A DNA stretch of 64,000 nt from the NCBI RefSeq assembly GCF_028858725.1, contig NC_084773.1:10716350-10780349 (forward strand), given 5' to 3'. The translations under genes were made by a program, and so were the position numbers. Source of the stretch: Colius striatus. Lineage: Eukaryota; Chordata; Aves; Coliiformes; Coliidae. Below, piece after piece: positions 1 to 14,500 of the stretch (positions are counted from its first letter, which is position 1; every line of letters starts with the position of its first letter). Below the pieces are notes generated by a model that searched no databases, was not told the origin of the DNA, and was given only the letters and a program-made list of their open reading frames with translations.

Positions 1-2420
1 AAACCAGCTACAAGGAAATGATGTTCCTACTGTCTCAAATACTGGAAGCCCTGGCGTCTCTAACTCAGAGGTCACCTGGCAGACAGGAGAAGAAGAGCTT
101 GGCAGACAGACAGTAGAAAGCCACATGGTTTTTGACAGCTGCCTGGCTTTTGATGGTGTTTTACTTAAGTCTGTCAGTGCTAAACTTTATTGCAACAAAA
201 AGACAAAACAGCTGTTGTGGTCAGAAAAAGAATTAGCCCTTACTGGTTCAAAACAGAGACAAAACCCATACCTTGAAAAACAAACAGTGCAAGAGAAAAG
301 GCTTTCAAGGATACATAGGAATGAGAAACAAGACACCAAGATTATAAACACATGTAAGAGTTCAAAAAATAGCTAGCTCTCACTAAAACTAATAACGATC
401 TGTGATTGGATAACAAATGTTGATTATTGGTTTAGTCCTGTAACATTACTGAACTATGAAATTGGGATGCACAGAGTTTTCTGCATCATTCAAGTATCAA
501 AGACATTACATGCAAATTACTTGTTTGCAGTGAAACAGAAAGTTGTACACATCCCCCTTTTGTGTAACACAGCATTATATGATATGCAGCAGCTCCAAAC
601 ATCTCTTGCCAAATTCTGGAAACGCTGCTTTTATCCAGAAGCCAAACACCTGTTTTGTTTTGCATAGACTGGAAAAAGTATGTTTCCCTCAAGAACATGG
701 ATGTTTGTACGTGGCCACTCAGTTGTCCCTGACATTTTAGGTTCCATAGTTTGTATGCTATTCCTTGGATGGCATCAAACTCTAAGAATGAGGATGTCTG
801 ATCCCTCTGTTCCCCAACTCACAGAATATGACAATTTGCAAACATTAGGATGAGATGGCTGCAGGACGAGGACCTTTGCTCATAGATTCTTTGTAAGTTA
901 AGGAGAAAAAAATTTCCAAAAAAGACCTAGAGAGAATTAGAACTTGAGGCATAAACAAAGTGCCCATGTTTGTGCATGGCATAAAACTCTCTAGAGAAGA
1001 GGCATGTGCCAATGCCCTGTTCACTGTTACTGCCATAAGTTGTCTAATGCTGTTCTATCTGCCTTCATTCTCATTTATGAACACTGCAGGAAAACCACAG
1101 CTCAGAGCACTCACAGTGCTGTCAGATGATTATATTATTCCAAGTTTCATGTTTTCCTTCCAGCTCCTGTTCTGCATGAAAGAATTAAAGGTGAAGTGTT
1201 TCTAACCCTTGCAGAGCAAAGCTTAACCTGACAGGAGCATGCCATCGAGGTCTGGGAACAAGCAATCAAACAGAAAGAATTCCTTTTATTTGTAAAGTGA
1301 CCTAAAATTTATGTAAATCTCACTGTTTTGGGGACCACAATCCTTTTTTTAATTCTTGGGGAGGTAAATCTGAGGCTTACTTATAGTATCACCTCCCTTT
1401 AAAGCCTGTAAACATACAGAAAGCTTATTGAAAGGCACAAATAAATACAATTATTCAGGAAAGGTAGGTTACACAGCAAAGATTTTTGCATTGGTAAATG
1501 GAGAAAAACTCCCTCTACCAAGTATATACACACACACTTTCGGCACTAGGCAGGTCTACTCAACAAGAGACAAAAAGAAAAAAGGCAATAAATTTTGTTT
1601 TAAAACATCACTCAGTCATAAAACCCCTGGGCACAGCAGGTACCTAAATTGAGTCTGTGTTATTAAATTTGGTGGTTGGTATGAGAAAGAGGAAAAAAAA
1701 GGTCAAGTATAAGAGAAAAGTGAATCTGCTGACATTAAAAAAAAAAAACAAAACAGACATGGGAGAATGAAGACCACCAAAATATTTATCCTGCTCTCCT
1801 GCAACTGGAAGCAAAGGTCCACATAGGTGAACCTAACCAATAATACCGATGGTATCTTAACACAGTGATCATCAACCCATGATCTGTGGGCTATTTCTAA
1901 GGGTCAATAAGATGTAATTATGAAAACCAAATCTCTTGCCAGTCAAGTTAGATTTGCTTCAGAGGGACCCACACTTCTGCTGGAAATATTTTCAGGGTTT
2001 GAAACACCTCTCCACTGCAGGGTGTCAGTTTCTAGCAAGCAAGACCAGCAAGCCATCTTCCATCTACATGTCCTTCAGGTACCAATGACTGCTGATAAAG
2101 CATTTCTGATACTCAAGAAGGATACCAGAGAGAAAGAAAAAGAGCTGAAGGCCAACTCTTGTGCCACTGTAATCAATGGGGAAATCCCCAGCAAGCAGAT
2201 GGCAAGGGTTTTGTTTATCATGCTCCCTGCTGGAGGAAAAGCCCAACCAAAAGGACCAGCACTGACAGTCTCATGAAACAGTTTTACAGCATTTCCAAAC
2301 AATAAAAGGCTTTCAGCATTTGAAGCACAGGCAAGCACACACTAAACTCAGATGGAGAGAAGGCAACTGAACACACATCACAGCCCTGCAGAGACCAGTA
2401 GTAGTGTAAATGCTCCCTAC
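1..2420 (-). other. ABTB1 intron 8 (runs off the window)
   Basis: I looked on the minus strand for the next ABTB1 exon (the GDLWELP-type start of the second BTB region, with its Cys/His-rich core) and did not find it. The stretch is AT-rich and non-coding, with short A-runs (for example about 1,737-1,748) and no recognisable repeat. The small open frames here resemble no protein I know. Confidence 0.7.
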
Positions 2421-2536
2421 CCGCAGTCTGGCTGGCAGGGCGCAGTCTGCTAGAAGGGCCAGGTCTTCCTGCAGCTGGCAGTTACCTGTGGGCTCAATCG
2501 TCAGCACTTTCACACAGGTCCCTGGCTTGGAAGAGA
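2421..2536 (-). CDS. ABTB1: ABTB1 coding exon 8, last one in window
   Basis: This 116-base exon encodes SSKPGTCVKVLTIEP and on to LLADCALPARLR, leading into the second BTB domain. The acceptor TTCCAG is preceded by an unusually long T-rich tract (2537-2580). The donor GTAGGG is weak. The human protein has an exon end at the equivalent LR, which supports the call. The frame stays open through the donor, so a read-through isoform is conceivable. Confidence 0.9.
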
Positions 2537-5500
2537 CTGGAAGAAGCAAAAAAAAAAAAAGAAAAAAGAAAAAAAAAAGAGTAGAGATGCCTAAATTCCT
2601 CTAGAAACATCCTCTTCCATTTACAGAAAAGAAAGACACTACAGGAAAAAAATCAGTGTTACTGCTGTTTAGCTTTTACTGCAAAATACATGGGGTTCTT
2701 CCATGTAAACAGGTGTACAGCACCCCTCAGTACAGCTGGTGAGCAGGGCTGGAAAGATGCATGTATTTCTGGCTCTTCTCAAACCTTCACTCAATTCCTT
2801 GTGCTGGGATATGAACTGTAGCAGCCACAAAGTTGCCACAGGCATATTTCAAGCCCAACTAGTTTTCTGCAGTCCTTGACATCAGGTATGGCTGAGGATG
2901 GTAAATCAGGCTGCCCCTGATGCCTGTAGGGGATCATATGATGCCTTCCCCAGCTGACTACCCCTACCACTGACAGCATCACCTAAGGTGAAGCCCATGC
3001 CAGGGAGTATTTAGTTGAAATCAAGCTGTTTCCATGTCTCTCTGCTCTGTCAGGTGCTCTCAAAGATGCCATTTCAGCTATGCCATCCCAACTTCACTCC
3101 AAGGAACAAAGGGATTTATTCTTGTTTGGGTAATAAAAGTTCTGTGCATCTGAGTCTGTCCTCTACTCTTATCTGTAGATCCCCAAAACACTTGGGCTCC
3201 TGAGTGTGCCTGTGTCCTTTGCAAACATTAAACAAGCATCACTACCACCAAACAGATCATATAAACCTTACAGAGACAGCAACATCATTTCCCTTTTTCA
3301 AATCTAGTGTGTCTTCCTGTGTTGCCCTACCAACCTACACAATTAAACAGCCTAATAAAGCAGAAGCAAAACACACAATCACACTTTTGTGGTCTTGCTA
3401 TGACCAAAACTGCTGTGAAGCTCATTGAAGAGAAATTCCCCTAATTTCAAATGTGCAGCAGTCCAAACTATGCCCAGGTATTGTGCTACTGCTGCACAGC
3501 CTTTTCCCCCTCTGGGCACTGCCCTACCACAGTACACTACCTCAGGTTTGTTTTCAGCTCAGCACACTTTGGGGTGAGGAAAGAGTCCCTTGTATATAGG
3601 GAATATGTGAAAAAACATTGAACATTACTAGAAAATGCAACAACGTGGTAAGGAAGGGTTGAGAGGCCATTGGGAGCCACAGAGATGCAGAGTTAAGTCT
3701 CAGGGACAAAAGAGTGAAGCAGCCCCATGCTGAAGCATTCAGAAGAATTTCTGATAGGAATGATTCAGTGCATGAAAAGCCCTCACAGGTGAATCACACC
3801 TCCTGGAGACCTCATTCTTCCTGACATTTTGCTCAGCATTACACAAGCTCCGTCAGATGACTCTGTTGGGCCGTGGGCGAAGCAAGAGATGATGATGTGC
3901 CACAAAACTAGTAACTCCACCCCCTCCTCCACCTTACTGCTGCACCCTTCAGATATGCCTCCACTGTACCGTACCCCAAACAGGCTGCACATCCCAGAAA
4001 GATACTGGAAAGGGAAGGATAAGCTACCAATACAAGACAGTTAGGCACCATCCTTGCTACACAAGAAGCTACACCAGCAAGGAGACAGGCTGCTTTATTA
4101 AGCACTAAATGCTACCCTCAGATAAATGACTTCCAGGGTGAATAGGCCAAGAGAAGGCACTGACACAAATGAGAGCATTTTCTCAAAAAGCCTTCTCCAC
4201 TTACAGCATGAGAGAAGGAAACTTCTCACTGTGCGATTAGAAATTCTTTACAGTAGAGAAAATCATCTGCATAGCATCTATTGTAACTGTCACTAAACCA
4301 GTCAGGGTCTGTAAGCAGTAATGGACCCAGCAAGTTTGAAGCAATAGTAAAGGGAAGAGTTCTTCTCTTGGGATCTACAAAGTGTCTGCACACTTCTACA
4401 GCAACATGGAAGAGCAGTGATTTATCTGAGAAGCAAATCTATCACGAGACACTTCAGTTACTGCATGTCTCAAACCCAAGAGCACAGCACTTGGCATCAC
4501 AAGAAACTCTCTAACAGAAACAATAAATAAAATCAAAGTCACAGAACAGGAATAAGCTATTGGCTGCATGCAAGCAGCAGGGACCATCACCTTGCAAGAA
4601 GTAGAAACAAAAGGTTTTCTGAAAAGAGTAACATAATGCAAGAAGTTGGAGGGAATAACCCAACTATGATTGAAAATGGAGGATTTTGTCTTCCTTCCCA
4701 GTCTAGCCTAGCTGTATAGCACTGAACATCACTACCCATTCATCACTTGCCTTTGGTTTACTGCTCAATACGTGTTTGTAGTCTTTTGTTTTAACTGAGC
4801 CAAGGCAGCACAAAAAAAAGAGCCAAAACCCCCCAGCAAGCTCCCAAACCTTTCCAAAATGATGCCACATTGAAATACCTGCCTTATATCTCTTCCTTCT
4901 ATTGCCACAACTAGATACAATCATGGATTCTGTACATCCAGTGCCTCTGCTATGAAGGCAAGCACCACAAATCTTTCTCAATCTTTTTGCCCTGAAACTT
5001 GTAGAAATTATTGCAGAACATTTCTTTTCAAATACTCCCAATTTTGAAGGAAGGATTATGGTTTAATCTGGACAAACCCTGTCTGAGCTACTCCAAACAC
5101 TGTGACAGATTTTTCTTGTTATAGCCACAATATACATGTGGCTACATGCAAGTAAAATATATGCAAGCATTCACACTGAAGCCTATCTCAGGTGCAACAG
5201 AAGGCACCAGGTCATCCTCTTCAAGGGTTTCCAAAACTACTGTCTATGCATGCCAAGATACTAAGTACTTTTGAAATGCTGATTAACTCTCCATAATGAG
5301 ATTGCAGAGACTGCAATTATCTGCTGGAGCTGCACAGGCTTGAGTGCCTGTTGATTTATTAAGCATGTTTCAACTTTGTAACACAGATGCAAGGCATGAC
5401 CCTGCTCTGCAGGGCAGAATCAGATGTCTATGCCACAGGAAAGCACTTTGAACAAGCAGAGATTCCCAATGCGCTACGAGAAACAGTAATGCTTTGTCAA

Positions 5501-8500
5501 GTGCCAGACATGATCTGATCTAAGATCTTTCCCAGTTTCTAACTTCTATAATTCTTATATGCCCTGCTTTCTGGAGAATTGAGTTTTCCTGGCTTCCACA
5601 TAAGACACAATATGAGAAACAAACTTTTAACAGATCTATCACTAGTTCTGTCTATTCATTTGAATCCAACCTGACAGAAATAAAAATCAAGCTTAGTACT
5701 TCCATCAGCACTTTACATCACACATTGATTACATCTTCTGTTAGGCCTTAGAAATTAAAAACATCTGTTCTTTCCCAAGAACAGAGAAATTAAATGATTT
5801 GTCCAGTGCCATCCAGGAGGTTTGTATTACATTTCCAAGTGGAGCTTGTATCTGAAATTCCCAACCAACCTGAAATGTTACTTCATCCGTTTCCATTTCC
5901 CCACCAAGAAGTCAGCTATTTTTGCAGTTCACAAATTTAATCACTGGACCTCATCATCCTTTAGTTGCCAATGACATACTATGCAATGGCTTCAGAGAGT
6001 TAGCAAGCTATCCACCTTATTTTCCTCCCACAATCTAACATGAGATTTTCATCTGACCCATTAAGGTGGAATGGTCACCTCCATTTTTCTCCACTGGGAG
6101 CAAAAAGATTAAAGGCAAACAAATAAAAAAAGGAGGACAAAAAACCATCTCCAGCATCTCACTGGATGACTTTGATATCAAAAGATGCCACAAGATAATT
6201 TGGTACCTTACACTATTTGTAGCAAGAAACCAAGAAACATATTTTTACTTTCTTCAGCTGGATGTTTACATTTGTGTTTACACAGCTGAGGTAAGATACA
6301 GCTTCCATAACGACTTGCAGCCTGGTCTACATGAGAACAGCTGTACCATGGTAACCTTGTACTCCACCACCACCAAACAACTGCACATGCCTAAGGGGAG
6401 ACACAGACATGGTAATATCTTCCACATGATTTGCAGATGAGGAAGTTCTTGACCCAGAAGTATTATCTGTATCTGTTAAACTCTGCAACTTCAGGAGGCT
6501 GAATAATGAGAACTCATCACTCAAAAGGGAAAGGTAGAACAGCTACAACCTTACCTTTTAGATTAAGAAAGAAGATGCTATTGACTTAAAAGCTACAGAC
6601 CAGATTGTCTTCTCTTAACTAAAATAAAGGAGTTAACTCAGAGTATTAAGTGAGAATCAGATGTTTGCAGCCTGAAAGTTTTGTTAATCTTTTTTTTTGA
6701 CTTAATGATTTAATTAATAATGCTTTGCCCTTCTTGTGCTGTTTGACTCCTCTTCTTTAGCTTGAGCTAAGGAGATGAACGGTAAACTCCCACTGTTGGC
6801 TTTTATACCATAAGCTGATCTCATGATTAGATCTTTAATTCTTTAGATTAAAAAAAAAAGGCCTTAAATAGAAGACTGAATCAGTTAAGGTTTGGCACAT
6901 GTGTTATAGATACACCTATGATTTCATAAATACTTCTCTGCTTTGAAAAAAATGTTATCTCTCTGAATCCACTTTGAGACCATTATCAAACACTCTACTT
7001 TGGGTCAGAAAAGGACTTGTAATTAATATTAATTAACATTTTATCTCTCCAGGGATTTAAACAAGCTCTCTGCTGAAAAGGCACCCCCCAACAAACCCCA
7101 CAGAGCTCCAATGAATGCCTGGCAGCCACAGCAAACTCCTGCTGCCATGGCTGCTCTACTATAATGAAAATATTAAATACAAATGATAAACATGCACATG
7201 GCAGAAACAGCCACAGCTGCCCTACAGAGAGCCCAGGACTGAAAACTATCATGTGGACGTGGGAATTCCACAACAGAATCATTTTCTGGAAGCCCCAAGG
7301 GCACCATGAAACATTCATCACCACATTTCTGTCTTTCTCCCCATAAGGGCACCCAGACACAGCAGAGACAGCAGCAAGTAAAATGCTTACCAAATTCATA
7401 GACTTTTTTACATTTGGTCTCCAAATCATCTATGAGGTCCTGCATCCGACACTGCTTAGCCAACCTCTTGCAATCACTTACATATTCCACGTCGATATCA
7501 AGACGACCTGCCACGAAGAGACACAGACAGCTCTTTCAACCCATACTACTTGGGTGATAAAAATTAAGAACCAAAGACTTGATGGCAGAGAAATTCAGTA
7601 ATTAGACACATTGCCTCATTTTTCACATCTGGCTACAACTCAATCTAAGGAGCTCAGACTTGGTGCCCCACCACTTCAATGAATCTCAGTTTGGCATCTA
7701 ATTCACATTTCCACTTTTCAGTGTCTACCTGAACTACTTAATTGAAGAGCAAAAGATGTCTAATTCCCTCAGAAGATAAAACATAGCAGCTCAAACAACA
7801 GCATTCATGACTGCCATCACTGGCTACCTGGGTTTGAGTAAGAAAACACTTTAGGCTCACAAGCTGTCATCCCAGAATATTTTACCATCAGGGAAAACGG
7901 GGCAAGGAACATTTCTGAAAACACTGGACTGGTGAAGGAGAGCTTTAAAGATGAAGTTGGGGGTTGGAGTAGATGATCTTTAGAGGTCCCTTCCAACCCC
8001 CACCATTCAATGATGCTATGATGATAAACTTACTTTCTGGCACCACCTCCTGGCCTGAAGTAGTTGAGCACTCAGCATGACTATACAGTTATTGGCAGGC
8101 TAACAACTGGCAAAAGGTATGAACAACTTGGAAGAGCTGAGGATTGCTCACACTCTCCCCTTCTGCCAGCAGAGAGGATGTGTTGGCGACTCACCTACCT
8201 AAACACGTCTGTGTGCAAGCCTGTGCCACACAAACACTGCTATGGCAGACGCACAGACAGCTGCCCACCAGCCACACATACAGACATCAAACAGTAAGTC
8301 ATTTACCTGTGTAGAGATACTGCAGAAGAGCACCAAAGGCTGCTGGATTAATCTAAAATAGAACATGAGAAAGTTACTTTTAGAATCCCCAGGAACTTGA
8401 ATAAGAAGCCTGAAACTTGCCTGGGTACAAACGTGAGCCAGAACAAACGAAAAATAAACCCAAATCTCACTGAAATAGCAGCTCACACATTGCACCCAAT

Positions 8501-11500
8501 TTCCTTGTTCCTTGTGTAACTCATGCTGCCAATCCACCTGGCTTACACAGCTCTTCATCAACTGATACTAACCCATGTGCCATGGGGGACAGAACCTGAC
8601 TAACAGAGGTGCTCCAAAGGCACAGCTGTAATACAGGCTCTGTAAAATCCAGTCTTTCACTGGTCATAAACGTTTCCAACTCTTCTTAATCTGAGAGGAA
8701 AGATGTGTTCTTGTACAAAGAGAAAAGAGAGACATTAAGTAATGTCCTAAGAAACTATTAGTATGCTTGTCATGAGAGGTTTTGCACAGCCACAATCAAG
8801 CTATAGAAACATATGCCAGAGTATTGATGATTAATGGACAGAGTGCACTTACGGCCTATTTAGTTCTTGCTACAAAGGCAACAAAAGGGACTCAATTAGT
8901 GCCAATTATGGAGGTGATGTCTTCACTACAGACCACCTGTCCACCAGGAATTACGCAGACTCAACTCATCCCACAGAGGAGTCGTGACGCAGCTGGCAGA
9001 TGGTAACAGCTACCTGCTACTGTGATTAATTATGACATGTTTGAGCCCATGACTGAGGGAACAAAGGGGAACTACACAGTCTACAGCCTTTTGTTACCTG
9101 AGCAAGATGCTATTTTATTGCTTAAAGTGCCTCCACAAGCCAGTCTCCTGGACTAGGCTTGTTCCGAGTTCCAGTAGCTATTGACTGTGAAAGTTAACCC
9201 TCAAACTGTCCTTTCTATTCACTTTTCTCACACAGTTGAAACAGAAAAAGAAAGAGCTGTAAGCACAGCTTTGCTCACCAATGGATGCTTCAACACTATC
9301 ATGTTCTTCCCCTTCCATTTGGTCTCAAACATTTCTGCAAAGTAGGCGCTGCGAGCGCTGAGAATGCAGCGGTGGGCACAGAAGGATTTGCCATGAACGA
9401 TGAAAACAATGTCACTTTGGTATCCCTGTTCCAGCAATCTGTAAAGAACAAAGAGAGGGCAAATGCATTGCAGAATGAGAAAGGAAAGAATGGAGTATAA
9501 AGCTAGTGAGAGACATGGTATGATTAGGTCTAAGTAAACAAATACATGGCAGTCTCATCCTGCCAGGTGAGAAGGCCATCAGGAGGGCTGGTACTTCACA
9601 TACTGGACTGGGATCTCTCACTCCCTACAATGACTCAAAATGGTTTAATTAGTGAAAGAGAGAGGTTGGAGAATGGAACCTTCCTGCCTCAAACATCTGA
9701 ACACAAGGAATGGATTTTAAAGAGGAACTAGTTGTCACCAAACACATCTCTTAACCTTAACCCTGCTTTTACATTGTCAGATGACAAAAAGCCCTATAGA
9801 AGCACACACCTTCAAAAAGAATTACCCCACTACAAAATAAAGTACAACTTCCCTGCTCTCTGGGCACTGTTGGTGTGCACACTTCAACCATGCAGCAAAT
9901 ATAGGAGGACTTGATGTCACTCAACCTCAGAAGGAGGAAGAATGTTACAGGCATGAAATGCAGGCAATTACCACATCAAAAAGGAAGCTTTGTTTATATT
10001 TGCATGTCTATAGTCTCATTCTTTAAAACATACACCTTCTAGAGAGCAGGGCTTGTGCACAGAAAGGTGTGGAGCCACACAAGGAGAATATGTTAGAGCA
10101 GAGTTTTGAATGCCAATCAATCTCCTGCCACTAGAATCTTTCCTACTAGCGTCTTGCCCAAAACAAAACAGCAGTAGTTAAGCGTTTATTTCTTGTTCCC
10201 TACAGATGCCCTTTGTTTCAATTTTAAAAGCAAGGTCTGCTTAGAATGAGAAGCAGAAAGCAACATATTCTGTTTTCACATGTGCTCAACCCTCCATCAT
10301 CCAAGTCAGACTCATTAGAGGAGTGATAAATCACCCTGTAAAATTCTCCTTCCCTGAAAGGCAAAATCTGATTTTACTCAGATAAATGAGTTTCCTTTCT
10401 TCCCTCTTTCCCCAAAGCTTCAGAAACTGGGACTCTGTAGCAACAGGAAGATTGCCAGATCTTTCTAGGACTTACTTGCTCTCCAATTTTGGGCTTGTTA
10501 TTTTTTTAAAAAGACAGTCTAATGAGAAGAAAAAAATCCGACCACAAACGAGAACAAGTCTATATAATAACATCAGAGCTATCAGGGTAAAAAACTGCAA
10601 GAAGAAAAGACTGGCACTATTCCTCTAGGCTAAGAGTACAGGACTTGGTAGAAACATCTTAAAACAAACACAATTTAATGAACAAAAAGAAAGAACTGGG
10701 CACTGTCCCTCTAAGTCAGTTTGAGGCTTCTTAAGGTGCTCTGTCTCAAAAATGAGATACCTACTGTCACTGCTGGAAACCTTAGCTTAGGGGCTATCAC
10801 ATTACAGTCCTGAAATGTAATTGACATATTTTTCTAAATCCCCAATGTGGTTTTAGTGATCTGATTTAAGTTTATCACAGGTAACAGTCTCATGCTTCTG
10901 CATTACAAAGACCAGCTTTCTGTTGCCTCTGAAGTCTGTACCTGTCACTGGAGGCTGTATTTTAAAAACGCACACGTAACTGGAAGTCATCCCTTGGGGC
11001 ACAAAGGATGTGTATTAGGGAGCTCTACATGCCCACAAACGAGATACAGCACTGATCAGTCGCCCTTCAAACCTGCCCTTAACAGAGAGCTTGAATATCC
11101 AGGTTAATGGCTAAAGAAGAATGACAGTGCATTGTACACGGGCTGCCTCATCTGCTTACCGCTGGAGGAAGACATCGTAGTAATCTCTCTTCATGCACTT
11201 GGCTGTGATTTGCTTGTACTCCTTCAGCAGCCGTCGGATGGCATCACTCAGAGCTCCATACAAGCAACGTTCCCCATCAAAAGTGTTTGCCTCACACTTG
11301 GCTCCTGCAGAATGATTCCAGGCACACGCCAGCAGTCAGAGTTAAATCTTTCTCAAGTGTCCCCGAACAGTCAATAAATGAGTGTGACTTTTAGCTGGTG
11401 ACACGTTTCACTCTGATCTCCTGTGCTACTGAGCGTATTTACAAAAACTAGGCTCCCCTTACACGTGTATAGCCTACAGCCATTATCCCACAGCTGCACA

Positions 11501-14500
11501 AGGCGTGACTCATTTGAACTCATCCTGGTAATAAGCCTCTCAGCACGGCTCCAGCAGTGTTCTAGGAAGAAGAATTTCACTGTACAAAGAGTACAATCAC
11601 TTATTGGACAGCTCCTCCTAAAAAGCACTTTTGTCTTCCAGAAGGCAAAAGATGTCTTTTTAGGTTAGACTCTGCTAGAAATGTGGAGGACATTTGCATT
11701 TCGTATTTCAGAACTACATGAGGTTGATTAAGATGCTCTGAATGCAGTGGAAGAGACAATCTTTTGGGATAACTCTATATTCGCATTCCTCTGCCAGAAC
11801 ACAGAGCCTTATTGCTACCTAAGGCAATCTGGGTGCTGGGAACCAAATGGGCAGGCACTTTGCCTGAAGAATTTGTCTTGCTTTCTTTGAGGTTAGGTAA
11901 AGCCCTTGCATTTCACTTTTAAGATCTGTTCACAAAGCAAGGCTACGAGAAGCGTACAAAAAACTTCTACACAGGTAGTTCTTCAGATAAGCACAATTCT
12001 TACATCAGCATAATCCCAACAGCAACACACGCTTGCAAAATCAGCTGTGATTTCATGAAGTCATGCTGCCTCATCACAGAAAGTCATCACAGAAAGCTCC
12101 TGTAGCAAACAGCCTACAAAAGGGACCACGAAATTGTGTCCAGAGCTCCCACTGCAGCCTAAGATTACTGATCAGATGGTTGGTTGTAACAGGAGAAGTT
12201 TCCACAGGAGACAGCTAGAAGGATATACAATCCCTACAGACCAGTATGGAGACAGATACTGCACCCATAAACAAGATACTTTTGCTCACCATTGGCTAGA
12301 AGATAGCGTACAAGCTCCTCATGTCCACAGAGGCAAGCATAATACCTGACAATAACAAAAGAAAGAAAATCAGAGACATAGTAGGAAGTAAAATGCAGTA
12401 TTTGGGCACACCACAGCACACAGACCTCAGCAATGAGCCATCCCTGATAAAACTCGAGGATGACTTCTCACAGGAGTGAGGAATTGCTACCAAATGGCAT
12501 AGAAGTCCCCAGCAACAGACTTAGCAGGATCTGTTCCCAGCACTCCTGGGCACTGCTGTCCTGCAAGGAGATCTCAAGGTCCCAGTCTGGTTCAGCAGTT
12601 TCTGCTAAACAACCAGCTGCCAAATCCATCCTCACTTTAATGGAGTGCATTTCATGGGCACTCAGCAATCCCACTGACTTCTCAGAAACACTCTGTGCTC
12701 CTCCTGACGTCAGTCTGACTGCAACACGCTGTGATAACAAGGGCAGAGCACCCACACTCTGGACACATAGCAAATCCACCCCTCAAAACCCTACTTACCA
12801 TGAGTTTTGTTTTCCCTTTCACAGTCTAAGCCCTTCACAATTCTCTTCCGCAGGGGCCTCGAACTGCCCTACAAGCTACGAGAGTTCTGTGATGTGCATT
12901 GCAGCAGGCAACTGTTAGTCTACTGTTACTTTGTGAAGTTATTCTGTAATCTAAATACACTGCAAATGTCTAAATGCACTTTGGACTCGGTAAGCAGGGA
13001 GGTAAAAAGCTCGCACTATCCTCCTCAGCACCAGCATGGGGATTCCTCGCTACCTACCACACGTTCACAGCCTTGTCAGACAGACTGTGATTTCACAGTC
13101 ACTTTGCATTTTGCCAAGTTTTCACCTGAAAATACATTTTAGAATGCCATAGACTTAGAGTGGTGGGGAAAGCTTGTTCAGGCCAAAATCAGTCTGCTTA
13201 ATCCAGGTAATTCGGTTACAGAATTGCCCAGCCTCTGAGAACTACTCCAGCAAGTATCAGTCAGATGAGGAGACACAGACATATTTAGAACAGCACCCAC
13301 AGAGAAGCAGAAACATACAGCCACCTCTCCCAAAAAGCAGAACAGGGGACATTTTGTAACAGTGCTCCTAGCTGCTGGGGCAGAGAGAGCACGAGAGCTC
13401 TGAAGGCACTCCCCTCCCACCCAGCCAGCGCCTCAGGCTGCAGGACTCACAGAGGTGTGCTGTCCCACTTATCACGGACATTAATTTCCACATCTCGCTG
13501 TTCAAGAAGGTATCTGGAAGAAAAGGGAGAGCAAAGTTATAACTTCACACAGCTACTTACTCAGTCACACTCCCCTCTCTCAAAAGATGTGACTTTGAGT
13601 TTATAGGGTAACTTCCAAAGGTATGACAGGATCTTGGGTTCTACTTGGGAGCTGTCAGCTACGGCTGAACGGGCATCAATCATGTTCTCAGCCCACAGAA
13701 TGGCATTCTGCAGCATGGTGTGGCAGCTTTCTTCACTCTTATGTGGTGTGTGTGAGGCAAGAGGAGCATCAAACCCACCTCCTGCTGACCCCTAACAGGG
13801 CAGCCATCATAAAAGAATCTGAGCACTTTAGCAATACCTCCACATCCTCCAACAATACTCACAGCCTGGATGCTTACAAGTAAGTGGCCAAGTTTACAAG
13901 GCCAAGGCTGGACTCTCATTCTGCTTGTGGCTTCCCTTGCCACAAGTAACAACATCACTGTCACTCCAGGCTGCTCTTAATTCCTGCCACTTCCCTGTCC
14001 TGCTCATTTAGGCTATTTCAAATGCTGCCAATGCTCTCTCTTTGGACACCTAGAAGCCAGGCTTTGCCTTGCACATGAGTCTCCAACACAGCCTGGCTCT
14101 TGTTTTAGGCAGTCTCCAACTACTGCAGCAACCATCTCTCCAAGCCACATGTAAAAATCCATCTCAGCCTTCACAAAGATTCTCAAGTCTTTTTCTTTTC
14201 CTCATTTACCACATCAATCCCTCCAGCTTTCCCGTCTCTAACTTCAGGTTCCTCTGACAACAGTCAAAATCCCAAGTAACACAGCTCCTTTCTACTCAGT
14301 TCAGTTCTGCTCAGTTCTATGTGTTCAATTTGTCTCCTCTGCTTTGACAGTATTCTCAGACCAATGATTTCTCCACTATCATTTCTAGCCACCTTAAACC
14401 TCTGCAAGGCCACCCGCAGAGCTTCTCCTTCTATAGTAAATCTACAACTCACTGCTTACAACAAATGAATCTAAACAATAGTAATGTTCCCTAGACCTCC

